This document shows positions 8,393-17,149 of a stretch of 46,291 nucleotides of DNA, one piece after another. Position numbers and translations under genes: made by a program. The notes under the pieces are model-generated. The model was not told the origin of the DNA and made no database searches. It saw nothing but the letters and a program-made list of their open reading frames with translations. This stretch comes from Pirellula sp. (GTDB taxonomy: Bacteria; Planctomycetota; Planctomycetia; Pirellulales; Pirellulaceae), in contig JAJTEK010000033.1 of the NCBI GenBank assembly GCA_021299695.1, positions 1 through 46,291 of the forward strand, in the 5' to 3' direction. Position 1 is the stretch's first letter, and every line of letters begins with the position of its first letter.

Positions 8393-8878
8393 ATGGGTTT
8401 TGTCTCCAAGCTGGCCGATGAGTTCAAGCAGTTTGCGCTGCGTGGCAATGTCATCGATCTGGCCGTCGGTGTGGTGATCGGAACGGCCTTTACCAAGATC
8501 GTCAACTCGCTGGTCAGCAATTTGATCCTACCTCCCTTGAACCTGCTGACATCCAAGTTTGGTTTCAACTTTGCCAACTGGGCTTATACAATTCGAACCG
8601 AGTCTCCGAAATTGGACGCTAAAGGTGAGATGGTCAAGGACGCTGCGGGCAGACCAGAGATGTTGGTTCAAGACTATCCGATTCTCAAGTATGGCCCATT
8701 TATCGAAACAGTGGTCGACTTCCTCCTGATCTCGATTGCGATCTTTCTATTTGTCAAGGCGATCAATGCGGCCAAAAAGAGGTTGGACACGGCCAAAACA
8801 CCGGACCCAGTTCCCGAACCGAGCGAGGAGATCTTGCTCCTGCGCCAGATCCGCGATTCCCTAGCGGAAAAGAAATAG
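8393..8878 (+). CDS. mscL: Large-conductance mechanosensitive channel MscL
   Basis: 161 residues. TM1 carries the MscL signature (FKQFALRGNVIDLAVGVVIG), followed by a periplasmic loop longer than in E. coli MscL (residues about 55-100, polar, with a Lys/Glu-rich piece), TM2 (FIETVVDFLLISIAIFLFVKAIN) and a cytoplasmic helix ending EEILLLRQIRDSLAEKK. It forms a homopentameric pore that releases solutes on osmotic downshock. The start at 8393 is chosen because AAAGGAG sits 9 nt upstream and the protein then begins with the canonical N-terminal helix; a longer frame from 8333 is not supported. First gene of a short plus-strand run. Confidence 0.95.
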   Translation: MGFVSKLADEFKQFALRGNVIDLAVGVVIGTAFTKIVNSLVSNLILPPLNLLTSKFGFNFANWAYTIRTESPKLDAKGEMVKDAAGRPEMLVQDYPILKYGPFIETVVDFLLISIAIFLFVKAINAAKKRLDTAKTPDPVPEPSEEILLLRQIRDSLAEKK

Positions 8879-8960
8879 CCGTGAGCTCGATTCACGAGCG
8901 TTCGGTTTGCGATTATCGTATAACGCAGTACCTATTGACCCCGAATCGTGGAAAGAGCCC

Positions 8961-9371
8961 ATGGCTGATCTTGTTCGAGTGCAGCTTGCGCGGATCGTCA
9001 AAAACGATCTGACCGACAAGCAGTTGATCTATCTCAAGGAATTCGATGGCGATCGGCAATTTCCGATCATCATCGGTTTCTTTGAAGCCACCAACATCGA
9101 CTTGCGGGTGACCCATGCGGAGCGTCCCCCGCGTCCGCTTACCCACGACCTGATCGTCGGCGTGGCACAGTCGCTCGGTGCCAAGGTAGACTCGGTGGTG
9201 ATCACCGACTTCCAGGACGATATCTTTTATGCAGTCTTGAGGCTTCTACGAAACGGCGAGACGATCGATGTCGATGCACGTCCATCGGATGCCATCGCCG
9301 TGTCTGCCTCCTTTCGCCCGATCTTGCCCATCTGGGTTGCGCAAGAGGTCTTCGATCGATTCGCCCAGTGA
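8961..9371 (+). CDS. Bifunctional nuclease (BFN/DUF151) domain protein
   Basis: 136 residues covering the whole BFN domain: YLKEFDGDRQFPIIIGFFEA, RPLTHDLIVGVAQSLGA, FYAVLRL and the DARPSDAIAV signature. The domain was named from plant/bacterial proteins with nuclease activity; the role in bacteria is poorly defined. The ATG at 8961 is preferred over an upstream start because GGAAAGAG precedes it at good spacing and the domain starts at once. It lies 82 nt after mscL and 24 nt before the M19 peptidase gene, so co-transcription with the latter is likely. Confidence 0.9.
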   Translation: MADLVRVQLARIVKNDLTDKQLIYLKEFDGDRQFPIIIGFFEATNIDLRVTHAERPPRPLTHDLIVGVAQSLGAKVDSVVITDFQDDIFYAVLRLLRNGETIDVDARPSDAIAVSASFRPILPIWVAQEVFDRFAQ

Positions 9372-9395
9372 CACTTGCCTAGGACTGGAATTGCT

Positions 9396-10526
9396 ATGTG
9401 GATTTTCGACGCGCATTTGGATTTAGCCCTCAACGGAGTCGATTGGAATCGCGACCTGCGGCAGAGTGTTGATGATATTCGCGCCCAGGAAACCACCCTG
9501 GCGATGAGCGAAAAAGGGAGGCGCAATAACACCCTTTCGTTTCCGGAGCTTAGAGCATCAAAAGTCCCGGTCTGCTTGACCACACTTCTGGCTCGCCAAG
9601 AGCAACCCATCGACCACTCTTTTGGGTGGACCTCGCCGCATACCTGCTATGCGATGGCTCATGCCCATTTGGCTTATTACCGCGCGATGGAGCGTGACGG
9701 TTACCTCAAGATGCTGCGAACCCAAAAGGATCTTGTCTCGCATTGGGAGCACTACACCAATTCCGAGTTGCCTTCGAATCTTTCGTCCTCGAGCCTGACG
9801 GTCCACACGAGTGCCTCGAGACCTCTTGGGCAGTCCCAAGCCCCCTTGGGCTTCATTTTGACCATGGAGGGTGCCGATCCGATCCTGACTCCCGAGACGA
9901 TTTACGAGTTTCATGACGCTGGGCTTCGTGCCCTGGGGCTGACCCACTATGGAACCAACCGATACGGCGGTGGGACTCGCAGTGAAGTCGGATTGTCGCT
10001 CGATGCGATCGAACTGCTCAAGCACTGTGAGAAGCTCGGTATCACGATCGATGTGACGCATCTTTCGGATGTTGCATTTTGGCAAGTCGTCAAGCGGTTT
10101 GGGGGGCGTATCCATGCGAGCCATCAAAACGCAAGAGCCATTTGCGATTGGCAACGGCAATTCAGCGACGATCAAATCCGAGTTGTTATCGAGAGAGGGG
10201 GCGTCTTGGGAGTCGCCTTGGATATCATTATGATGCAAAGCGGGTACGTTCGAGGTCTCTCGAAGAACGAAGCGACTCTTGAACGAGCCGTCGATCAAAT
10301 CTGCCACGTGCGGGAACTTGCTAAAGGCTCGATCGCCCATACCGGACTCGGAACGGATCTCGATGGCGGATATGGTTGCGAGCAAACACCCGCAGATCTC
10401 AATACCTACCGAGACGTCCAGAAACTAGGCCCCTTGATGTTGGAAAGAGGCTTTAGCCAAGAGGATATCCAAGCTGTCTTCTTCGGCAACTGGTTGCGTT
10501 TCTTCCAAGAGGCCTTGCCGGAGTAG
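9396..10526 (+). CDS. Membrane dipeptidase (peptidase family M19)
   Basis: 376 residues of the renal-dipeptidase family, binuclear zinc enzymes that cleave dipeptides. Metal-binding motifs are all present: HLD near the N-terminus (FDAHLDLAL), the bridging Glu in TMEGADP, DVTHLSD and HASHQNAR for the second-site histidines, and the GLGTDLDGG motif near the C-terminus. No signal peptide is seen, so it is probably cytosolic. The start at 9396 is chosen because AGGACTGGA lies upstream and the protein begins directly with the metal-binding strand. It converges on the DUF6807 gene, with the two stops 39 nt apart. Confidence 0.92.
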   Translation: MWIFDAHLDLALNGVDWNRDLRQSVDDIRAQETTLAMSEKGRRNNTLSFPELRASKVPVCLTTLLARQEQPIDHSFGWTSPHTCYAMAHAHLAYYRAMERDGYLKMLRTQKDLVSHWEHYTNSELPSNLSSSSLTVHTSASRPLGQSQAPLGFILTMEGADPILTPETIYEFHDAGLRALGLTHYGTNRYGGGTRSEVGLSLDAIELLKHCEKLGITIDVTHLSDVAFWQVVKRFGGRIHASHQNARAICDWQRQFSDDQIRVVIERGGVLGVALDIIMMQSGYVRGLSKNEATLERAVDQICHVRELAKGSIAHTGLGTDLDGGYGCEQTPADLNTYRDVQKLGPLMLERGFSQEDIQAVFFGNWLRFFQEALPE

Positions 10527-10565
10527 TTCTTGGTTCGGATCCGCTGGCCTTGTCTCTGGCATAGC

Positions 10566-11582
10566 CTAACGGTTCGATTCGACCGCCATGCGAATCTTTT
10601 CAATCGGCAGATCTTCCTCGACGGCAGATTCGTACCAGTAGATACCGTAGCGGAGGGTCATCGATCGATTCGGTTCGATGCGAATGACGCTTGGCTTGCC
10701 CCCTGTAAACGCCTGATTACCGAAATAGTTCGCAACCATCAATCCGTAATCGCGGTTGTGAAACCAACTCGATTGAAGGTTGTTTTTGTCGGGCATCAGC
10801 AGGATGCCAGTACGCTTCCCGTCGAGAGTTTTGGAGTAGTCGATCCATTGGGCCTTTTTTCCCCACGTCTCCTTAGCACCGGTTTTACCATCGCTCGAGA
10901 GGATCCGTCCTCCATTTTTCTCGGTCATCGAGGTCGCGACGCGAACGCCTAGTCCCATCTCCTCTTGATCACCAAAAACTAGAGGTTCGGATCCCGCCTT
11001 GAAAACCCCTTGCCAGACTAACATACAACCTGAATCGATCCGGGTCAGTCGGTAGGTCTGCTCAAGGCTCCCGATCGATTTGCCCTGCGGATCGATCAAC
11101 TCATCCTCCGAGCTAAAGCCGATCCGATCGGCCTCGAGGCTCGGCGCGGATGTGAATCTTCGGTGCTGGATCCGTGCCTTGTTCCGCCAGAAGTCATGGC
11201 CGTCGATGTCTCCGAATCCGAGCCAAATTCCGCAGTGCATGTTGGCATGGTCGTCTGGATCGACTCCAGGAATCGGCGGGTGATTGCGAGTCACTTGGGT
11301 GCCGCTCAATGTTCGGACATTTGAAAAGAAAGGACGCAGGCATTGGTCGTCCTGGTAATGGAAAACGGCCAATGCAACGCCTCGATGCTTGAGTATCAAC
11401 TTGCCAACCTGCGGCTCGATCGACCAAGGGCTCGCGGATGGATTGGTCGGTTCCGAAGTCTCTTGGGCGATACTCACGGAGCCACCTAGGGGCCAGTTGA
11501 CTAGGATTGCAGCGATGGCAACGATGGCAAGGAAGTTCGTTGCTTTCAAGCAGCGGGGGAAAGGAGTCATGGCGAATCCCAT
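10566..11582 (-). CDS. Secreted DUF6807 (PmoA-like) family protein
   Basis: 338 residues with an N-terminal signal peptide (hydrophobic stretch about 15-33, probable cleavage after SIAQ). The mature part matches DUF6807/PmoA-like proteins common in planctomycetes: LAVFHYQDDQCLRPFFSNVRT, the NHPPIPGVDPDDHANMHCG block, LEQTYRL and GDQEEMGLGVRVA, and the C-terminal RYGIYWY. The family is structurally related to galactose-mutarotase-like beta-sandwich proteins; the enzymatic role is unknown despite the PmoA name, so methane oxidation should not be inferred. A second ATG at 11570 is also possible. Confidence 0.88.
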   Translation of the reverse strand: MGFAMTPFPRCLKATNFLAIVAIAAILVNWPLGGSVSIAQETSEPTNPSASPWSIEPQVGKLILKHRGVALAVFHYQDDQCLRPFFSNVRTLSGTQVTRNHPPIPGVDPDDHANMHCGIWLGFGDIDGHDFWRNKARIQHRRFTSAPSLEADRIGFSSEDELIDPQGKSIGSLEQTYRLTRIDSGCMLVWQGVFKAGSEPLVFGDQEEMGLGVRVATSMTEKNGGRILSSDGKTGAKETWGKKAQWIDYSKTLDGKRTGILLMPDKNNLQSSWFHNRDYGLMVANYFGNQAFTGGKPSVIRIEPNRSMTLRYGIYWYESAVEEDLPIEKIRMAVESNR

Positions 11583-11744
11583 GGGATTGATTTTCTCTGA
11601 ACGATGATTCTTGAACCGAAGCCCTCTATCATAACGGTTCGGACTCGGCGATTGAAAGTATTTGCCAATTGGTTTCCAATGACCGTATCCTGAATGGGAT
11701 TTAGACGACCGGTGGCCGATGTTGTTTCAAAGGGTGCCTGAGCG

Positions 11745-13949
11745 ATGTTAGAACGTATAAGCATGAGGTTTTGTTGGTGTCTAATGGCGTTGGCCACCGG
11801 GCTCGGCCCGGAGGTTCATGCGCAAGTCACCCAGGGGACCAACGAGCGCACGATCCCGGGTTCTTGGAAATGGGTTCCACAATCCAATGATTTTTTCTGG
11901 GGGATTCATCATTTAGATCAACAGCTTCAAGCGGCTCAGACCAGCGAATTGGCCGTTCGCATCACCGAGACTTCGTTTTGGAAGAAAACATCCGAGCTAT
12001 TTTTTAAGGAGTGGAAGGACCGCAAAAGCGACTTGGCCCTTTGGAAGGCCCGAATCGACAACCCGGCGGCCAGGCAGATCCGTGCCTTTCTTTACGATAT
12101 CGCCTCGCAGGATCTCTTTCTCTACGCCGACGAAAATCTTGCTCGCACCCTCGAGCAGTGGAATGCGATTTTGCCGTCGGTCGAACGTCTATCCAATCGC
12201 GAGACATCCTCGGAGGATAAAGCCGACATCGTTTCGAGGTGGGTCGATCAATGGGTTCCCGAGGTCCAATTGCCGACCATCATGCTCGCAGGGCAATTTT
12301 CGAATCTGGATGGAGCCTTAGCCCGAGTCGACGAAATTGAGGGTGCCATTCGACTTGGAATTACGTTCGTCCCAGATATCGGAGGTTTCTTCAAGAACCT
12401 TCGACGGGTTGATGATCCCCGAGGCAATCGCCTCGAATGGCGTATATCCTCGGACATGATTCCCTGGGACCAAATCCCTGAGACCGATGCCCTCGACCGC
12501 GAGACGATCCAAGACCTTCGTCGGGCTTGCAAGGACAAAACACTCGACTTTTCTATCGGAACTCTCGACGAGTACTTCTGCGTCGTGGTCAGCGGCGATA
12601 GAGCTTGGAAGTCCAAATTCGGGAGCCAAACCCAACTCGAACAGCATCCGGAATTGCATCCTTTGGTTTCTCAATACGTCCCTCCAGATGCAGCGTTGAT
12701 GACCAGCACCTATCACACGTCGGATCGGGTAGTGGCGGCCTTCCAAGAGTTTTTGCTCGACGGGTTTTTTCGCAAAATAGCTCGCCTAGTGCTGCTTCCG
12801 ATCCTCGATCAACAACCCCCTGCGTCCGATACGGCCGATTGGTTGACCTCGGTTCTCGATGATGCATCGTGGTTGGATTCGCAGATCGGCAAACATGTCG
12901 TTCGTTACCGAGGAGCAACGCGGCTAGCTTGGATGAGCAATCAAGCGATCGAGAGCGTCCAGATCGACCGGACTGAGACGCGATTGCTCGAGAGCACCCA
13001 AAAGCTCGAGGGATTACAACGCGTCGGCCCAGATCCTCTGCTGGTGCTCAACCTGCGCATGGCGTCCCACCCTGAGTACTTCGCAACGGCGCGCCAGATC
13101 GTCCGAAGGCTCAAAGGGAGCTTCGAGGATTTCATGCGCATCGGCGACAGCCGTGTGGATCTTGGACCGATGCGTCCGATCCAAGAGAAAGTCCAGGCCG
13201 TATGGCCGATGGTTGTCTCGATTACCGAGGATTGGCAAAACCGTATCCTCCCAAACCTAAGCGGAGAGCATCTTGTGCTCCTGCAAGCCGGTGGGTTGCA
13301 GTCGCGAAACTGGTTGACAAACCTCGGGGAATCTTCGGTCCTGCTCCCTATGCCAGAAGCCTCTCTGGCAAGCCGTATCTCGGATCCTCTGGAGTTGGGT
13401 ATCGGATCGATGTCGATCGCCAAGTCGGTCGCAGACCTACTCGGTAAATTCGGCATCTATCTACCCGAAGCATCCGCGTTAAGCCTTTCGGGTGGCTGGA
13501 AGTTCGCTACGCTCGGACCAAACTTCGGTCAGCCACAGGTAGGGACCATGCAAGGTCTCTATGCGACGGGTCAGAGATGGAATTGGTTGGGTTACTCCAG
13601 GGGGCAGTGGGAGGCCTTTGCCAGGGCCGACAAATCGCCTCGAATCGATGGGGATAAAATCTTGGGGTTTCAAGAATCGCAAAACCCCATGTCCACCGCA
13701 GCCCTGATCGATGCAGGTGGGCTGGCTAGATTGCAAAACGCGTGGCTTGGGTTCCTCCTGGAGAAATCGGATCTCGATAACGAAGGATACTTACAAGTCC
13801 CACCGACAGTCACGGGGCGGAGGCTCGCGATTCGCCCATCGGAACTGATGGAATTCCTTGCATGTTTCGAGTCTCTGGGGCGTCTGACGAGTTTCTCAAG
13901 GACGACCGATACGGGCGAGACGCTCTCGAGGGCCCGCTATCAATACTGA
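11745..13949 (+). CDS. Large exported protein of unknown function
   Basis: 734 residues. A short signal peptide (RFCWCLMALATGLGPEVHA, cleavage about residue 26) is followed by about 700 residues of mixed alpha/beta sequence, Trp- and Leu-rich, with no cysteine pairs, haem motifs or obvious catalytic signature. It looks like the large periplasmic proteins of unknown function typical of planctomycetes. The start may be 11745 or the ATG at 11763; the latter leaves a tidier signal peptide. Its last 10 nt overlap the 3' end of the convergent metallopeptidase gene. No function is proposed. Confidence 0.8.
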   Translation: MLERISMRFCWCLMALATGLGPEVHAQVTQGTNERTIPGSWKWVPQSNDFFWGIHHLDQQLQAAQTSELAVRITETSFWKKTSELFFKEWKDRKSDLALWKARIDNPAARQIRAFLYDIASQDLFLYADENLARTLEQWNAILPSVERLSNRETSSEDKADIVSRWVDQWVPEVQLPTIMLAGQFSNLDGALARVDEIEGAIRLGITFVPDIGGFFKNLRRVDDPRGNRLEWRISSDMIPWDQIPETDALDRETIQDLRRACKDKTLDFSIGTLDEYFCVVVSGDRAWKSKFGSQTQLEQHPELHPLVSQYVPPDAALMTSTYHTSDRVVAAFQEFLLDGFFRKIARLVLLPILDQQPPASDTADWLTSVLDDASWLDSQIGKHVVRYRGATRLAWMSNQAIESVQIDRTETRLLESTQKLEGLQRVGPDPLLVLNLRMASHPEYFATARQIVRRLKGSFEDFMRIGDSRVDLGPMRPIQEKVQAVWPMVVSITEDWQNRILPNLSGEHLVLLQAGGLQSRNWLTNLGESSVLLPMPEASLASRISDPLELGIGSMSIAKSVADLLGKFGIYLPEASALSLSGGWKFATLGPNFGQPQVGTMQGLYATGQRWNWLGYSRGQWEAFARADKSPRIDGDKILGFQESQNPMSTAALIDAGGLARLQNAWLGFLLEKSDLDNEGYLQVPPTVTGRRLAIRPSELMEFLACFESLGRLTSFSRTTDTGETLSRARYQY

Positions 13950-15100
13950 AGCAGCGCGAAGACCTTGCCCGGAACCCTTCGGGCCTGGACATGAGTCAGG
14001 ACTCCGGGATGTCCAAGCTCGAGCAACTGGGAACATCTCCGGGCGGTCAGTTCGCTCGGAAAACGTCCCAAGAAAAAGCCGGGCTCAGGATCGAAAAAAT
14101 CGCAAAGATGATGCTCTACCTCATCGGCCAAAAGATCGCCTTGGGCAACCCGATAAAACACCGAGTCGCGAGGCACTCTTTGGCCATAGAGGATCCTGGT
14201 CGATCCATTGGTCGATCGATCCGTCATAGGCTGCTCTGGCATTCGCGGGTCGACCGCACTCTGGGGGGCGTTTGTGCGATCGTCGCTTGACATTTGGCCC
14301 GATCGGTCCCAGTGTGCGTAGGCCGCCGAGTTGGGGAGTATTTTCTGGATTGCCAAAGGATCATCGGCGAGTTCTAAGTAGACCATCGGGGTTGGCAATA
14401 CTCGCATGGCAGCGAACAAGGTAGCTTGGAAACTCGCCTCAGGAAAGACTCGCTCGATGATCGACTCGATCATTTCGAAAGTCAGCCAGTTTGCGTTGGC
14501 GAGTACTTCTTGGAGTGCGGGCTCTAGGAAGGGTTCATAAAAGGCCAATTCCGAGGCGATTGCGTCCATGAGTGTTTCGATGGGATCTTCATCGGAGCGA
14601 AAGATCGGTTCGGCCGGGAAGCAATGCGTGGTCATCCGGTGGGCGATCTCGTGCCACTTGGTGAAGTACCTGCGGGCAAACTTCTCGTCGCTGACCTCGG
14701 CGCGCGCGTCGATCACAGCCACGTACTGATCCGGGGCATCGATATTGGCTCCATTGCGTTGGATGAGGACTCCGAAGGCCGGATTTTCTAGATCGTCGAA
14801 GCGGGCGCGCAGGCCGGCAAAGACATAGTCCCCTTTCTGGCGGGCATAGTGATCGGTCAGCCGGTCAAAATCGTCCTCGGATCGTATCTCCTCGACGACC
14901 ATGGAGAGTTTTTTGGTAATGAGCGTCTCGAAAGCAGCGATGTCGGGGATACCCCCTGGCCCAAGCCCCCCGGCTTGGGTGACCCAGGAATCGACCAGTC
15001 GTCGGCAATGAACAACAATACCGACGGCTGGATCGGTCGATGCGATTCCAAGAGAGTTCGCTAACTGATAAACCTCGGGCGAGGCGCCAGGACGAATCAT
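13940..15100 (-). CDS. ImmA/IrrE-like zinc metallopeptidase partner of an HTH regulator
   Basis: 386 residues. The central KWHEIAHRM carries HExxH (His150, Glu151, His154), and a downstream acidic stretch (DPIETLMDAIASELAFYEPF) supplies a candidate third ligand Glu, as in ImmA/IrrE-type gluzincins. The N-terminal 80 residues resemble the helical lead-in of that family. The C-terminal 120 residues form a separate unassigned region. Its ATG overlaps the stop of the HTH gene in an ATGA arrangement, so the two are translationally coupled. In known pairs (ImmR/ImmA, DdrO/IrrE) the protease cleaves its cognate repressor; that is inference here. Confidence 0.82.
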   Translation of the reverse strand: MIRPGASPEVYQLANSLGIASTDPAVGIVVHCRRLVDSWVTQAGGLGPGGIPDIAAFETLITKKLSMVVEEIRSEDDFDRLTDHYARQKGDYVFAGLRARFDDLENPAFGVLIQRNGANIDAPDQYVAVIDARAEVSDEKFARRYFTKWHEIAHRMTTHCFPAEPIFRSDEDPIETLMDAIASELAFYEPFLEPALQEVLANANWLTFEMIESIIERVFPEASFQATLFAAMRVLPTPMVYLELADDPLAIQKILPNSAAYAHWDRSGQMSSDDRTNAPQSAVDPRMPEQPMTDRSTNGSTRILYGQRVPRDSVFYRVAQGDLLADEVEHHLCDFFDPEPGFFLGRFPSELTARRCSQLLELGHPGVLTHVQARRVPGKVFALLQY

Positions 15101-15513
15101 TCGCGATCCATGAATTCCTTAACGCCGTTGTGAAACTTCTTCCAATCGAATTTTTCGCCGATGTCCTTGGACCGGCCAGTTCGATTCGCAACGATCTGGT
15201 GGTACATGTTCAAAAGGGTCAGAGTCTTTCGGAATGAGAGTTGCTCTTTCTCAGCGAACTTTGCAAGCGAGTTCGGGATGGGAATCTGGAAACTTGGATC
15301 TTTGCTCTCTTTGCTCGCCTTGCCGGCCATGAGGTAATCCAGGGATACCCTGAAGACTTGGGCGATGTTGTACAAGTTCTCTGCGCTGACGTTTCGCTTG
15401 CCGCTCTCGAGTTCCGAGAGGAAGCTCTTGCTGAGTCCAACCTTGCCACAGAGGACCTCCTGGGTCCAGCCTAACTCTTGTCGTTTTTTACGAATCCGCT
15501 CTCCAACTGTCAT
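15097..15513 (-). CDS. XRE-family helix-turn-helix transcriptional regulator
   Basis: 138 residues. Residues 1-62 are a classical Xre/Cro HTH (VGERIRKKRQELGWTQEVL, KVGLSKSFLSELESGKRNVS, LYNIAQVFRVSLDYLM). The C-terminal 75 residues are charged and helical, perhaps for dimerisation or as the protease target. The ATG at 15513 is chosen over 15549 because AAGGTGG lies 9-10 nt upstream and the HTH begins immediately. It is directly coupled to the metallopeptidase gene by a 4-nt ATGA overlap. It probably regulates its own promoter; see the inverted repeat upstream. Confidence 0.92.
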   Translation of the reverse strand: MTVGERIRKKRQELGWTQEVLCGKVGLSKSFLSELESGKRNVSAENLYNIAQVFRVSLDYLMAGKASKESKDPSFQIPIPNSLAKFAEKEQLSFRKTLTLLNMYHQIVANRTGRSKDIGEKFDWKKFHNGVKEFMDRE

Positions 15514-15598
15514 AATTGATCGCCACCTTAGAAGGAATGAAAAAATCACAGGACTCGGTGTGAGCCCACGATTTTAAAGCTTTGTCCCATGCCTTTCA

Positions 15599-15646
15599 AT
15601 CGACCAACCTATTTTTTTCCAATATAGCGAACCCCCTTTGGTCGAT
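15599..15646. promoter_or_regulatory. Inverted repeat upstream of the HTH gene, possible operator
   Basis: ATCGACCAA (15599-15607) and its exact complement TTGGTCGAT (15638-15646) are 30 nt apart, and a TATATT -10-like element for the minus strand lies between them. The position, 86 nt upstream of the HTH start, suits autoregulation. The rest of the 350-nt divergent gap (15514-15863) must also carry the promoter of the SYLF gene, but no stronger element is seen. Function inferred only. Confidence 0.35.
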
Positions 15647-15863
15647 CGAATTCCGTCGATTTGCCATGAATTACTCGGGCTTGAGCATAACCCCCCTAGT
15701 TCCAGGGACTCTAGATTTGCTACCCATCGCTTCGGAAGTGCTGTTTTTCAATGGGCATTTCTAAGGAAAAACCCCAGTTTCGAGGGGAAAAAGCGCTGGA
15801 TCGATCCAGTCGAGCGCCCGGATGGATGCCTTTGGATCATCAAAAAACCAGGAGTAAACCGCT

Positions 15864-16937
15864 GTGAATCATCGCAAAACGAACCCACGACCTCGAAGGC
15901 TTTGCAAGCCAGGGATCAATGCATTGGTCTGCTTGCTTGCGCTTCAGCTCGCCGGCTTTTGCTACGGGCAAAGCCGCCCTGAAGAAATCGTCGCCCAATC
16001 GAGCCAATTGCTGACCGAGACGATGTCCCAGCCACTCTCGAAAGTTCCTCGGGCTATGATCGAAAACGCACACGGTGTGGCGATCATCCCGAATGTGGTT
16101 AAAGGGAGCTTTATTGTCGGCGCAAGGCACGGAAAAGGAGTGCTTTTTGTCCGGGAACCGAACGGGACTTGGCACGCTCCAGTTTTTATCTCTCTGACGG
16201 GCGGGAATATCGGCTGGCAAGTCGGTGTGCAGTCGTCGGACATCATTTTGGTTTTCAAAACCGATCGTAGTATCCAGGGTGTGCTCAATGGCAAGTTGAC
16301 CCTTGGAGCCGATGTCGCTGCGGCTGCTGGCCCGGTCGGCCGATCCGGTGGCGTTGGCACCGATGGTCAACTGCAGGCCGAAATCTACACATACTCCAGA
16401 AGCAGAGGGCTTTTTGCTGGCGTCTCGATCGACGGATCTGCCTTGCAGGTCGATCGTGTCTCTACCGGTGCCTACTACCAAATAAACTCGGTCAATCAAA
16501 CTCCGGTCGTTCCGCCCGCTGCACAGCAACTGACCGAGACGGTGGCAAAATACGCAGAGCAAATCATCCAAGGAGCCGTAGCCCCTGCATCGGCCAAAGC
16601 CGTTGGGGTCTCCGAATCGGATTTGGTTCGAGGGCAGATCGTCCAGCTCGCGCCAGGACTGTTCGAACTGCTTGATCCGCAATGGAAGGAATACCTCGGC
16701 CTGCCAGCTTGGATGTTCCTCGGCGGGGCGGCTCCCAATCCCCAAGAAGTCAAGGCGATTCTCGGGCGCTATGAGGCGGTTGACAAAGATCCTCGGTTCG
16801 CAACCCTGGCCGCTCGCCCCGAATTCGATTCGGTCTTGAGCTTGCTCAGGCACTACAACGAGACGTTAGCTCCAACGAGGCAATCGATCCAATTACCTCC
16901 ACCACCACCGGCTGACCCTCAACCCGTGCTGCCTTAG
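15864..16937 (+). CDS. Secreted SYLF-domain (Ysc84-like) lipid-binding protein
   Basis: 357 residues beginning at GTG, with AGGAG about 9 nt upstream. A signal peptide (ALVCLLALQLAGFCYGQ, cleavage about residue 36) precedes a SYLF domain (about 40-210): IENAHGVAIIPNVVKGSFIVGARHG, the GGNIGWQVGVQSSDIILVF core and the SRGLFAGVSIDG motif. The domain binds phosphoinositides/lipids in eukaryotes and is common but functionally vague in exported bacterial proteins. A further 130 residues end in a proline-rich tail. It lies divergent from the HTH/metallopeptidase pair. Confidence 0.9.
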   Translation: MNHRKTNPRPRRLCKPGINALVCLLALQLAGFCYGQSRPEEIVAQSSQLLTETMSQPLSKVPRAMIENAHGVAIIPNVVKGSFIVGARHGKGVLFVREPNGTWHAPVFISLTGGNIGWQVGVQSSDIILVFKTDRSIQGVLNGKLTLGADVAAAAGPVGRSGGVGTDGQLQAEIYTYSRSRGLFAGVSIDGSALQVDRVSTGAYYQINSVNQTPVVPPAAQQLTETVAKYAEQIIQGAVAPASAKAVGVSESDLVRGQIVQLAPGLFELLDPQWKEYLGLPAWMFLGGAAPNPQEVKAILGRYEAVDKDPRFATLAARPEFDSVLSLLRHYNETLAPTRQSIQLPPPPPADPQPVLP

Positions 16938-17149
16938 TGGTTTTCGTCTGCCGACAATCCATGAGCCGTTTGTATTGAACATGCGGCCGCGTCCCCCATT
17001 CGAGGGGGTGTTGGTCTTGACCCACCTGTCGGTTTTTTTCTAACCTTGTCCCCCAAGGTATTAGAGCTCCAATCGCCCAGGGGCCGCACTCGGGAATCGG
17101 AGACGCTTCGGTGCGTTGGCTCTAAGGCGCTGAAGAAAAGAGGAATCGC

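Noticed and set aside
9558-10385. 275-codon minus-strand frame
   Set aside because: Shadow of the M19 dipeptidase, whose metal motifs are all in the plus frame.
15840-16853. 337-codon minus-strand frame
   Set aside because: Antisense to the SYLF gene; no signal, domain or start context.
16990-17036. CCCCC-ATTCGA-GGGGG hairpin followed at a distance by a T7 run, considered as a terminator for the SYLF gene
   Set aside because: The T-run is about 25 nt from the stem, so it does not form a standard intrinsic terminator.
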